Source: Sorex araneus
Taxonomy: Eukaryota > Chordata > Mammalia > Eulipotyphla > Soricidae
NCBI RefSeq assembly: GCF_027595985.1
Contig: NC_073312.1
Coordinates: 9,373,926-9,437,925 of the forward strand
Reading direction: 5' to 3'
Length of the DNA: 64,000 nt
Shown: piece after piece, positions 11,807 through 22,215 of the stretch
Position numbering within the stretch: position 1 is the stretch's first letter
Layout of the letters: every line of letters starts with the position of its first letter
Made by a program: the position numbers and the translations under genes
Notes under the pieces: generated by a model
The model's input: the letters and a program-made list of their open reading frames with translations, nothing else
Told to the model about the DNA's origin: nothing
The model's database searches: none

Positions 11807-14420
11807 AAAATAATTTTTTTAACTAAAGAAATAAAACAAATGCAAATGCTAACATGAGGGGGGTGAATCATTTCTCCAAAGTCATAGGAAGCTAAATTTT
11901 TGCAGATGCCCATGAGCCCTGGTCACGGACCGAGCGCAGTGCACTTGACCTTTGTTGGGGCAGGAGATTGGACTAGGTTTCAGCCCTCCTGAGAGCTGTG
12001 TGGAGCTCAGAGCTCATCTATACAGGGCAAAGTGTTTTTGAGCAGACTTAGTTACACTTTAAATTCCTGCTCCCAACTACCAAGGTCAAGTTTCAAGTGG
12101 AGAAAGGCAGCAGGTGGGAATGATGGAAGTACAAGGTGGCCCAGTTGAGAAAGAAGATGCCAAGTCACTGTATCCTCATGCCCTGGCATCTGAGATGGAT
12201 ATCAGCTTGGCATCCTCAAACCAAGCCCTCTTACTATTGCAATAACACTACTTTCACTTCACTACTGAGTGCGATTTGGGTTTAATATGCTCTCAAAACA
12301 AAAGGACATGCACAGGGAACTAAGGCTGTCAGAATTTTCCTTGGAGCTTTTTTTTATTAAAATTCTGATTATTGCGGATCTAAAAATCAGATAGTATCAG
12401 AATCCAGAAGTTATGGGCATGCTTTGTAATGCACAGCATGTGAACTCTTCTGCAAACCAAGCTCTTTCACATAATGAATGGGGGCAAAGTGGCCTTTCAT
12501 TATTTCACCACTAAGCTTTAAGGTTTATTGGACTAAATAGCACTTTTAATGTTAAGAGTTGACATAACTTTCAAACAAAGGAAATATCTTACTATGATGA
12601 CCGTGAAGAATCCCACACACACCCCCATTCACATACGTCACCCAAAGTTAAAGGTACAGTGTGAGATGTATCATTGGAAACCATGATGGAATCTTTGAGT
12701 GGTCCAATGGATGGCTTGAATTAATAAAAGCATAGGGAAATTATTCTTTAAAACCATGAATTCACAACTACAAAGCCTATTTTTGCTTTGCTATTATTAA
12801 TACAATAAGAGGTTTGACTTTGACCTTGGAATCATAAACGTGGAAAACATTAGCAGTATTATAGTGACATGCTCTGAGACTCTCTTTTTCTGTATTAAAC
12901 TGAGGCTTCTGATAAGTTTGGAGGAGTCCCCATGGCACCAAATAAAACTAAACAATTCATACAGGCTGAGATCAAGGAAGTCTAGCAAACCAAAAGATTC
13001 CCGCTCCTTGATAAAAGGAACTCTGGTTGAAACTACTGGCAATTATTAATGTTTTAAAACTATGATTTTAGAACTCACTCCTGGTAAAAATAAACATTAA
13101 CATTTTGGAAACCACGTACTTTATAGCAAGCTCCATAAGCAGAGTTTTCAAAGGCATTTCAGACTCCTGTTAATAAAAATGTCTTTGTAATCTTAACCCA
13201 GTCTTTCCCCTTGAACAACGATGTGTTTAAGAATGGATTTGAAGGCAGCAATTGTCTTGAATGTCAGTCATTTAACTTCCTCTGGGATAATAGAGTGGCA
13301 GTTGATTGCAGCCTGAGTTTTTTTTTGCAAGGTGCCGCTGTAACACTGCGACAAAGCTGCGAGCCATGTCACAGATGGCACAGGAAGACCTCATGCTGTC
13401 ACCCCCCCTGCTTTTCCATCGAAAAAGGCTAAAAGACATGAGTCGTGCTTGAGATGGCGCACACTCCAGAGACATGCGTGTAACTAAGAACAATGGCGAG
13501 GAGCAATTGTTACTGGTCCTTTGGTCATGGACTCTCAAGCAAATATTCAACACTAATTTCCGCCACAATAGGGCAACAGGGTGGAGGCGTGGTGTTCAGC
13601 TTTTCATAGCCTGAAAGGCCTTGCATGAATCCAAGTGCCTGCAACTAGTGTTGGCTGCAGCTCAGTAGTTCTTCAGAAGCCTGTTTTCCAGACTTCCTGT
13701 CACATGACCTCTCCGGGTGAACGGAATCCTATTTCTGAAGATTAGCTGTCAAAAACATAAGGCAAAGGAGTCATTCTTTCAAGCCTCGTTAAAGTAGATG
13801 TGATTCCAAAATATTACAACCTAGTGTGATTCACGCATTATCCAGTGGGCTTTAAGACTTTCTGGTGGTTAGTTATAATACGGAGGCAGCACGCCAATAA
13901 GAGAGGGCAAGTTTTTAGCTTATTTTTATAACTTCGCTAAAAATATTGGTAAATGTTTGGTTTCTGGTTTCTTGATGGCCAAGGAGAGCTGTTGTTGTTA
14001 TTTTTTCCTTAAAAATAACAACAAAAACAAATTAGATCCACTCCAACTTCATCTCCTCAAACTCAAAGGGGTTCCAGTCCCGAAAATGTGTCCTTTTTCC
14101 TGATTACTGGGTGTTCTATTTCTTTAATTGGTAAATGTTCACTGTCACACTGTCATCAGGATAGTTGTATTTCTCATGCTCCCTTAATGAATAAGTTTTC
14201 AGATAGCTTGGGTTGTAGTTGACTCGATTTGGGGTCCTCTAGATAAAGTTAGTAAATCCAAAGTACTCTCTCTACACTTGTTTTTAGTTTGAGCAATTGA
14301 TATCCACTTCACTTATGAAAAACATTAAATTAAATGTTGGGTCATGGCAATGTAGAATACAATGATATCAGTCTTTCAGATCATTAACTGCTCTTGTCTA
14401 TGGCAACAAACTCTATGTTC
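11807..14420. other. Long repeat-poor intergenic block
   Basis: About 2.6 kb in which I recognise no mobile element or gene. The stretch 13200-14000 is more GC-balanced and includes CpG-containing words such as gatggcgcacac and ggaggcagcacgcc. Its low repeat content is only suggestive of constraint. Confidence 0.45.
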
Positions 14421-14545
14421 AGGGTTGGAGAAATAGTTCAAAGGGTTGAGTGTGCTTTTGCATACAAGAGGTCAGGAAGCAATCGCCAGCACTGAAGGAC
14501 TGAGCCCAAGGACTGCCAGGAGTGGCTACCCTGTATTTCCCCTCC
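14421..14545 (+). repeat. Degenerate SOR-like SINE
   Basis: ggttggagaaatagttcaaagg, then a head-like stretch and aggactgccaggagtggc, match the form A order with heavy decay. Confidence 0.55.
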
Positions 14546-14567
14546 TTAAAAAATATCATAAACACAA

Positions 14568-14714
14568 AAAGGACTGAAAAGTTACAGTGGCTAAGGTATG
14601 AGTGTTGCATGTGGCTAATCCTAGTTTAGTCCCCAGCACCATATTATTTCTCCCCTAGCCCCAACCCAGCAGAGCCAGGAATAATCCTTGAGCACTGCTA
14701 GGTCTGACCTATCA

Positions 14715-14746
<32 letters not shown>
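14568..14746 (+). repeat. Degenerate SOR-like SINE with (CA)n tail
   Basis: It follows the previous degenerate copy in the same orientation. The body parts gagccaggaataatccttgagcactgctagg are clear. The tail has become a (CA)n microsatellite at about 14716-14746. Confidence 0.65.
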
Positions 14747-14750
<4 letters not shown>

Positions 14751-15279
14751 ACTCACCAACAAATTAACTTTATATTCAGCTCATACATCTCCTTAGCCTA
14801 TAACTAAGTATAGAAAATTTTTTTTCAAGAAATCTTTAAGAGAACTGTGAGAATGTTTTGTCTCACTAAATACCTTCAAACATTTTAAACTTTAGTTTAT
14901 AAATATAATATCTGTTTTAATTACTTTGATGAGCTGAACTATACAAATTCCTGTATATGCTAACAGAGTTTTGTCTTTTTTTTTTTTTTATAAACCTACT
15001 ACATTCATTTTAACTCCACAGCAAAGAGAAAACAATGGCCCCTTGAAAATGCAGACCACAGTGGCAGGTACTGAAGCAGGCAAGCAGATAGTAAAAAGGG
15101 ACCCACAGCCATGGAAATGAATTCTTGGGAAGTAATAAAACCAACTCTCCCTAAGGCTGCTGAAAACCCACCTGGTGGACACAGGAACTAAGGCCTAATA
15201 AGGCCTTTACCTTTACAGAGCCAGAGGGTGGCTGCCTCCCCTCTGAGAGAAGCTTCAGCCGGAACAGAAAAGGAATATC
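14747..15279. other. Intergenic, nothing recognised
   Basis: AT-rich first half with a T tract near 14978-14990, then ordinary sequence. No gene signal. Confidence 0.6.
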
Positions 15280-15293
15280 AAAGAACATCAACT

Positions 15294-15443
15294 GGGGCTG
15301 GAGTGATAGTACAGCGGGTAGGGCATTTGCCTTGCACGTGGCTGACCCAGGTTCGATTCCCAGCATCCCAGATGGTCCCCCGAGCACCGCCAGGAGTAAT
15401 TCCTGAGTGCATGAGCCAGGTGTGACCCAAAAAGGAAAAAAAA
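15294..15443 (+). repeat. SOR-like SINE, form A, internally shortened, with target duplication
   Basis: Flanked by a perfect 14-bp duplication, aaagaacatcaact (15280-15293 and 15444-15457). The head is well preserved. The body jumps from ctgagtgcatgagccagg straight to tgtgacccaaaaagg, lacking the usual gagtaacccctgtgcatcgc segment. Confidence 0.93.
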
Positions 15444-15457
15444 AAAGAACATCAACT

Positions 15458-16797
15458 GCTCTCAGCTCTACTTGGCAACCACCTGAGCAATGGACTCTTT
15501 CCTAGGTAGAAAGCCCCACACAGAACAAGTTGTGGAAAAACCCAATACAAGCCAACTTCAGCTAAGCAAACGCTCCCTGTGCTCCCGAGCCCATGTGCTG
15601 CACAGGCACGTGTCACCCCCGTCTCCCGTCTTGAGATGTTATTTCATCCCTCAATGCTGGGATAGGTACGGCAGCACTCTCTCCACTCCCGAGAAGCTCA
15701 TGTTCACTCTCAGCCTTCTCTCTCTCGCTCTCTTTCCCCACCTTCTTCAGGACTTCCAGATAAAACCTGTTTTGTTTTGTTTTGTTTTTATTCACTGCTC
15801 ATCTCCTCCTGAAATTCTTTTCTGAGACACAAAGGCAAAGGACCTGAATGACCTGAGTAAGGTGTAGGACTGACTTTCCTTTCCTGCAAAGAGCGAGGCT
15901 CACCACAGACTCTAATCGGCCCTAGATCCCTCTGACAATCCTGGGTGGCAAGGAGATAGAGATAAAGAAGCCAACTCCCTTCTCGAGGCCACCGCCTCTC
16001 TCCTTCATGCTTCACCTAAGTGACCCAGAGGACCCCTGACACTATTAACACGGAGCATTACAGTTGCTGGGATGCAGCCAACTCTGCAGGAACCGGGGAA
16101 AGGTCCAAAACCTGCACCTTCTGGCTCAAACTGCAGAGGCTCAGCTGAGGGTTAAAAACTCTTGATGGCTAATTTCAGACAGGTAGGCTCATCCCTTTCG
16201 TACTTCTGGAGTGGTACTTCCAGAAGCCCTGCCTGCTTCTCACAATGCAAATCAGCATTTCTGTTTCTGGCAGGGGAATAGGAGAAGAAAAGTTACCATC
16301 AGGGACTATGCTAAAACAACTTGTTCTTCCTCACAATGGCAGACCTCAAGAGAAACTACCAGAACCTAACTACCCAGGGCGTTAGCAGAGCCTTGTTGAG
16401 CTGGGCACAAAGAAAAATCTCCAGCCTGCTCTAGTTTTGCTTGTAAAGGAAGGAAAATGCCCAACCCAGCCCCCTCTCATCATCCTTTGCCACCTCAAGG
16501 TGGAAAAATGTAAATGCACAGATGAGACTCCAGCCCAGGGCCACAGACTCACCAGAAGACTTGACACACTTCCTCTCCTGCTGCCACATCTTCGCCTTAT
16601 GTTACTAAACACAGTTCCTTACACCCAGTGCATCGTATCTGGTGTTTAATAAAAACAAAAACAAAAGTTTAAAGAGCTTGAACAAGCATGAGAACTTGAC
16701 TCCAATATGGAAAAATTGGACTTCATCAGAACAAGACTTAAAACAACTATGATTCTAGTGCTCACATGAAAAAGAACATGAAATAAAAAGAGAGAGA
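15458..16797. other. Intergenic, no recognisable gene
   Basis: Ordinary sequence with short reading frames that I judge non-coding. A small 8-bp inverted repeat, cttctgga/tccagaag, sits at 16203-16226. Confidence 0.55.
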
Positions 16798-16958
16798 TGG
16801 GCCCAAAGAGATAGTACACCTGGCAGGATGCTTGCCTTGCATGCAGTCGACCTGGGTTCAATCCCTGGCACCGGATATGGTCCACTGGGCATGACTAGGA
16901 GTGAGCCTTGAGCACAGAGCCAGAAGTAAACCTTGAGCACCACTGGGTATGACCCCAC
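16798..16958 (+). repeat. Old SOR-like SINE, form A
   Basis: gggcccaaagagatagtaca, the reconstructable head and B box (gggttcaatccctggcacc), then two gagcacagagccagaagtaa-like parts and ctgggtatgacccc. Confidence 0.75.
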
Positions 16959-17039
16959 GACACCTGAAAAAGAGAATGAGGAGAGAAAGAAGAGAATGAG
17001 AGAGAGAATGAGAGACATGGAAATTTTAAAGACAAATCA

Positions 17040-17455
17040 AAAGAGATATTTAGAGTTCAAAACCACCGAAAGAATATAAAAAATGTCTTTGATGGAGTCT
17101 CCAATTAGGAGTCTGGACATGGCTGAGGAAAGGCCTCTGAGCTTGAGGATATTTCCATAGCAACTTCTATAACTGAAAAGCAAAGACACGAAACAGAAAA
17201 TTTACGAATTGAGGGACAACAGCAGAGGAGATAATTTATGCATCCTGGGAATTCCAGAAGAAGAAAGTAAAGAAGGAATTTTTAAACAATCTGACTTCGA
17301 ATTTCCCCAAATTAATGTCAGACACCAAAGATAGATACAGAAAGCTCAGAGAACAGCAAGCATGATAAACGCTGACAACACACCTAGGCAGAAATCAAAG
17401 AAAAAGGGGAAAACGTCTTGAAAGAAAGAAACCAGGGGGGAAAAAAAGATGAAGC
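17040..17455 (+). mobile_element. Degenerate LINE-1 ORF1-region fragment (HAL1-like)
   Basis: The segment resembles the ORF1 part of old mammalian L1/HAL1 elements: a ggctgaggaaaggcctctgagcttgaggatat word, a frame whose conceptual residues read as GIPEEE near 17242-17265, the phrase gaatttccccaaattaatgtc, and aaagctcagagaacagcaag. Stop codons and indels make it non-functional. Recognition is from memory of the family; alignment would settle it. Confidence 0.5.
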
Positions 17456-17464
17456 ACTGATTCA

Positions 17465-17662
17465 CTTATTTATAGCATATTTATATGAAAGCTTCATGTT
17501 AAGAAGGAGAATTCAGTCACAAAAGACCACTTATTTGACGGTTCTATTCGTCTGGAAATCCAGAACAGGTAAAGTTTATTGAGACAGAAAGTAGGTTACT
17601 TAGAACTGGAAGGAGGGTGACGGGAAGATACGGAGCTAATGGCTAAAAGCCCTGAGTTTCTT
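17465..17662 (+). mobile_element. Old LINE-1 3' end, left part
   Basis: cagtcacaaaagaccactta, tctggaaatccagaacaggtaaag, gagacagaaagtagg and gctaatggctaaaagccctgagtttctt match the ending of old L1M elements. The element stops at a target duplication and resumes at about 18089. Confidence 0.65.
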
Positions 17663-18073
17663 GTTTCTAGCTTTTAAAATTCCCCCTTTTCACTTTATAT
17701 AAACACTGTGGTTTACAAAGTTTTTGTGATGATTTGTTATAGACATTCAATATTCCAACACCAATTCCACCACCATTCTACCTTCCCTCCATCATTGTCT
17801 CCAATTTTTCCAACCACCCCTTAAGCCTGTCCCCATAGCAGTCCCTCAATAATTTATTTTATATTGCTTGTTATAAATAATTTGCTAACAGAAGGATCAA
17901 CAAATATTTCCTTAGAAGACAGTGAAGATTATTGTATCTCACCATGGACCCATTAAGTCCTTGTATAAGGGATTACTAGGATGTTGTTACAGTATAAGCC
18001 TTCTGTGTTTTTATTTTGTTAATTGAGATTGGTTACTGTCTACATTAAATCCCATCCAACCTGGTGTGCTACT
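17663..18073 (-). mobile_element. LINE-1 3' fragment inserted into older L1
   Basis: A 411-bp insertion flanked by a perfect 15-bp duplication, agccctgagtttctt (17648-17662 and 18074-18088). On the minus strand it carries the same L1 3' UTR type as 11500-11635 (gggactgctatggggacagg ... ggaattggtgttggaatatt ... ctttgtaaaccacagtg). Confidence 0.8.
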
Positions 18074-18088
18074 AGCCCTGAGTTTCTT

Positions 18089-18182
18089 TTTTGAAATCAT
18101 GGAAATACTCTAAAATTGTCTTTGGTGACAGATGCATGTACTTGCAAACATATCTAATGCCACTGGATTGCACATTTCATTT
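18089..18182 (+). mobile_element. Old LINE-1 3' end, right part
   Basis: Continues the interrupted L1M-like tail: tttgaaatcatggaaatactctaaaattg, then ggtgacagatgcatgtac and ccactggattgcacatttc, in the order expected of the terminal L1 sequence. A SINE interrupts it again at about 18183. Confidence 0.6.
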
Positions 18183-18347
18183 TTGTTTGTTTGTTTGGGG
18201 GCCACACTCAGCCGTGCTCAGGGATTACTCCTGGCCCTGTGGTCAGGGGTCACTCCTGGTGGTGTTCAGGGGACCATACAGAGAGCTGGAGATGAAATGC
18301 AGGTACAAGACAAGTCCCCAACCAGATATATACAATTTCTCCAGCCC
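18183..18347 (-). repeat. SOR-like SINE in L1 tail
   Basis: ttgtttgtttgggggccacactcag, ctcctggtggtgttcagg, then a degraded head ending tctccagccc, in reverse orientation. It lies at the end of the old L1 and makes a third layer of nesting. Confidence 0.7.
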
Positions 18348-18838
18348 TTTTCTACCTTACCTAATGAAATCTCATATTCTTTACTATTCTTGGGTCCCTA
18401 CAATTATTAAGTATATTTACAATATCATGCATAGAACATACAAGAACTCCTCTTGCTTGCTGCCACCACAAAGGACCCCATTCTACCATCAACTGTCATA
18501 CTGATGTGGATCATTTATTCTGAACCATCAGTTGCAAAATGTACAAAATTTACCAAAATTATTTATTTTACGTATCATTAAATTTACACAAATTTGTAAT
18601 GGAGGGGATTGCTTCTATGACTTTAACAGGGATGTTAAGCTATAATTTAGTAACTGATAGTTTTAAAATTGGTCAAAAACTAGAGACTAGAGGGTGATTG
18701 AGTGTTACGGACACACTCATTAGTTGGCAGAGGAATCAGACTTTCAGCAATTCATAATGATGTAATAAATGGATACAGGTGACTACGGAATTTATTAAGT
18801 TTGAGTCATATAGAAAATTTGCAGTTCATACTATGATA

Positions 18839-19010
18839 GGCTGAATTATGTCCCCAAATTCATGTGTCAATATTTGATACCCACCTCTAACCCCCTCCCT
18901 GCGTTTTAACTTCCCTGTGTTTGGGAAGTTTTAAGATGTGCGGAGGTATAAAGTTAAATGAGGTAGTAAAGAAGGGATTCAAATCCAGTTGCATTGGTGT
19001 CCCTTTACTA
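18839..19010 (+). repeat. Ancient interspersed repeat, family not assigned
   Basis: ggctgaattatgtccccaaattcatgtg ... gttgcattggtgtccc follows the order of a common old mammalian repeat beginning ggctgaattgtgtcccc and containing a ctggtgtcctt word. It may be the same family as 3555-3900. Confidence 0.4.
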
Positions 19011-19106
19011 AGGCATCAGGAATGTCCCATTCAGAGGAGGGATCCAGTGAGTAGGTGGCGGCTGCAAGCCCAGAACAAGGGCTTCATCAGAAACCAACCC
19101 TGCAGG

Positions 19107-19232
19107 CACCTGCTTCTATGCTCAGGGAATATTCCTGGTGCTTCTAAGAGGACCATATGGGGTGCTGGGGATCAAACTGGGCCATCTACATGCAAGCAAA
19201 CACCTTCCTCCCTATATTATCTCTCTGGCCCC
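19107..19232 (-). repeat. Degenerate SOR-like SINE
   Basis: tgctcagggaatattcctgg, aggaccatatggggtgctgggg, reversed B box gatcaaactgggcc and ttatctctctggcccc. Confidence 0.7.
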
Positions 19233-19287
19233 AACATCAATTCTTAATAATTATATTGACGCCTTTGGTGGTGGTTAGAAGGTGGGG

Positions 19288-19427
19288 TGTGGGGGGCCAC
19301 ACCCAGCCGTGCTCAGGGTTTACTTCTGTTCTGCACTCAAGGACCATGTGTGGGTGCTTGAGATTGAACCCAGATTGGCCGCATGCAAGAACAAGCGTTG
19401 TAACCACTGTACTATCACTCCAACACC
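19288..19427 (-). repeat. SOR-like SINE, old
   Basis: tggggggccacacccagccgtg, aaggaccatgtgtgggtgct, gattgaacccagattggccgc, then tgtactatcactccaacacc. Reverse orientation. Confidence 0.72.
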
Positions 19428-21639
19428 TTGATGCCTTATTTCCTATTTTGATAAACACTTTTGTTTTGTGAAAATGATCATTTTCCCAATTTTCCAGTCC
19501 CATAGCAAGTTCAGCTTACTATTCTTATCAGGAAGTCAAACTTTCATGAGCAGTATAGCGGCCCCTATTGTTTTATCCTATTTCCTACTTGTTTTATGTG
19601 ATCTCACACATGTTTAACCTTATTTCTTTTATCTTTTAGCATTCTTTACAAATTGGTTACCAGCACACACTATTTCTAGCGTAATTCTTTTCTGGCAAAA
19701 ATATTTAAAATTTAAGATTCTGCTCACAGTGATAGGAACCCTTTCTCAGATTTTTTTTTTTTTTTTGGCTCACTTCATTCTGCACAAAAACTTAATCTCC
19801 GAAGGATGAAACCCTATAGTTCCTGTTAGAAAGCAAGATTCCAGAAGGAGTTAACAATGTATCAGAATTTGAGTTTTAGTTTCACCTTAGATTTTCTATA
19901 TTCCCTTTGCCCTGGCCTTGTCAGTACAATTCAGTTATAAACTAAGTTATGTTTGTTTGATATGCGACATTGAGTATAATATTCAAAGTTTGAAACACCC
20001 ACAAAATCTTCAGGCTACGTTGGGCTAGTTAATGAATTGGGCTAATCAGCAAAAGAACAGACAGGTGGATTGAAAGTATGTTCAAAGAATAACTCATCCC
20101 ATTGTTTTAAAGTCCTAGGACAATCAATACAATTATATTTGCAATTTGAAATCTATGAGATTATTTTTATAAATAAAGTCAGAGAATGGTAATGCCTATG
20201 ACATTCTTGTTCGGCTAACCAGTGCAACTATAGAAAAAACTAAAGCTAAATGAAAGGTTGGAAAAAAACAAATCCCTAGGAGTGGTACAGCAAGGCCAAG
20301 CCTCATGGTTACTGATAGCATTAGACAAAGTTAATGGAAACTATTTGATTTTCAGCAAATTGCTCATTCGACAAATTGGTTTTCCAGCAAGTTGATTTTC
20401 TCCTCTCCATTCTGAATGTGTGAGCCACAAATGCCCAGCTATATAGAAGTTTAAGCAGAAAGGTAAACACATTCAGATACTGAGTTTTCCACTGTGTATC
20501 TTCTCCGCAGTAAAAATCATGGGGTGCAAACTCTTCCCTAAGCAACAAACAACAAGACCCGTTTGCCATCCAAGAGACAAAGCTTTTTAAACTCTGCGGA
20601 GGCTCCTAGCTACATCAAATTTAATCTCTGTGGAAACATTTATATGTTACATACTAACTCGAAAGATGGCTTTATTCAGCTGGACTTTTTACAGCACTTA
20701 GTAAAACAGCTACTTGACATTTTACTTTTTCCCCTCTTTGAAAACAAATTTATCTTTATAAGGGTTTGAAGTGATAAATACACTGAGTGTAAATGAATAC
20801 CTCCCCAGGACTTCACAGGGCTATCAACCCTGCACCATTAATGTGTAATAAATAGATGTTTTAAATATTTGCTCCTAGAGGTCTCTTCTTGAACTTAGGC
20901 AAAGTTATCTAAACAGTTGAAAAAAGATTTATAGTTATGAAGAGGCCTATATGTCAAGGAAAGTTTTATGATATGTTCCATAATAAATTAGCAATAAATG
21001 GATACAGGTGACTTTGGAATTTATGACCTTTAATGCTTTAATACTGCACTAAAGAAAAACTAATTATTAAGGTCCTAGAGGGTAATATAAGAATACCATC
21101 TACAAATTGTCAAATTAAGCCGTTAGAGCGAGGTATTTGAGGTAGGTGCTTTTTATGTGGTTTAACCCAAGAGGCAGATGCATATTATAAATACAAGGAA
21201 ATCCAGTGCTTCACGAGTAGAAAAGCAACCGTGGGGCCTTCTAGCTAAAATTAAAGAACTGCTTCTAATCCCCCACCTTCTGCTTCAAAATAATCATTCT
21301 CTCAGCACTTCTCTGACGTGCTATTTATACTGTAAAAAAAAAAAATTGACTAATTTCACTAGATTCTCTTAGGCCATTTATTACCCCTTTCTCACATCCT
21401 CCAAGGGTCGATGAAGAAGTTTGAAGGCAAGAGGTCCCAGAAAAAAAGTGATCTGGCTGAAAAATCAAATTTAAGCTACTTGTAGGGTTTTAACTGTCCT
21501 TTTCATACGGAATTTCAATTAAAGCGCTCCTTGTGGCGAGGCATCTCCACTTTCATCTTTAGTTTTTTATAAGAAAAAAAGAACTCACCCTTTTATTCCT
21601 AATTTGAACCTCACCAGGAGGTAGATGAGTTTATTTCCT

Positions 21640-22215
21640 AGAGGGAAGAGGCTATTGTAAGCGTCCAGGCCTCTAAAGTGATCCTCCAGCTTCCAATCTC
21701 TCACCCTTTTAATCCATTCTCCACACTAGCACCAGAATGGTCTTATTTTGAGGGAACCACGTGATTCTATCACATCTCGACTTAAAATCCTTTGACAGGC
21801 TCCAACTGCTTAGCCCAGCTCCCAGGCAAGGCGGCCGGCTTTGTGATCTAGTCCTTACCTCTCTCTCCGGTCTTATTCCCTTCTGGAACCTTCTGTTCTA
21901 GTGTATGGGTTCTGTCTGGCCACAACTCTGAGCCTGAATCTCTGTCTCTGCTCCCTGTTCTTTCTGTCCTTTCTGGAACCAAGTTCAATGTACCACTTCC
22001 TGTCACAAATGTAACAATTGTCCTGTCAGGAGCCAGTGCTTTTGCCAAGTTGCTGTGTCATTATATCCCTTTCTGTTGCACTGTGTGGTTAATTGTGTAG
22101 GTGTCTGCTTCGTCTCCGAATTGGAAGTGGCCAAGGCTGGGCCCTTATCTGGCTTTGTTTCATTTCAGCACCTAAGTCTGAAAGGAAATAATAGTCCTCA
22201 ATAAAGCTTATGGAA
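21640..22215 (+). mobile_element. LINE-2 3' end
   Basis: A long recognisable L2 order: ttaatccattctccacactagcaccagaatgg, cacgtgattctatcaca, aatcctttgacaggctcc, ctttgtgatctagtcc, tttctggaacc, cctgtcacaaatgtaac, then cagcacctaagtctgaaagg and the terminal ctcaataaagc. This matches the usual L2 3' UTR on the plus strand. Confidence 0.75.

Larger units (their letters stand above)
18348..21639. other. Intergenic, mostly unassigned
   Basis: No gene. Contains an ancient repeat (about 18839-19010) and two reversed SINEs (19107-19232 and 19288-19427). From 19430 to 21640 the sequence is AT-rich and free of repeats I recognise. Confidence 0.55.
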
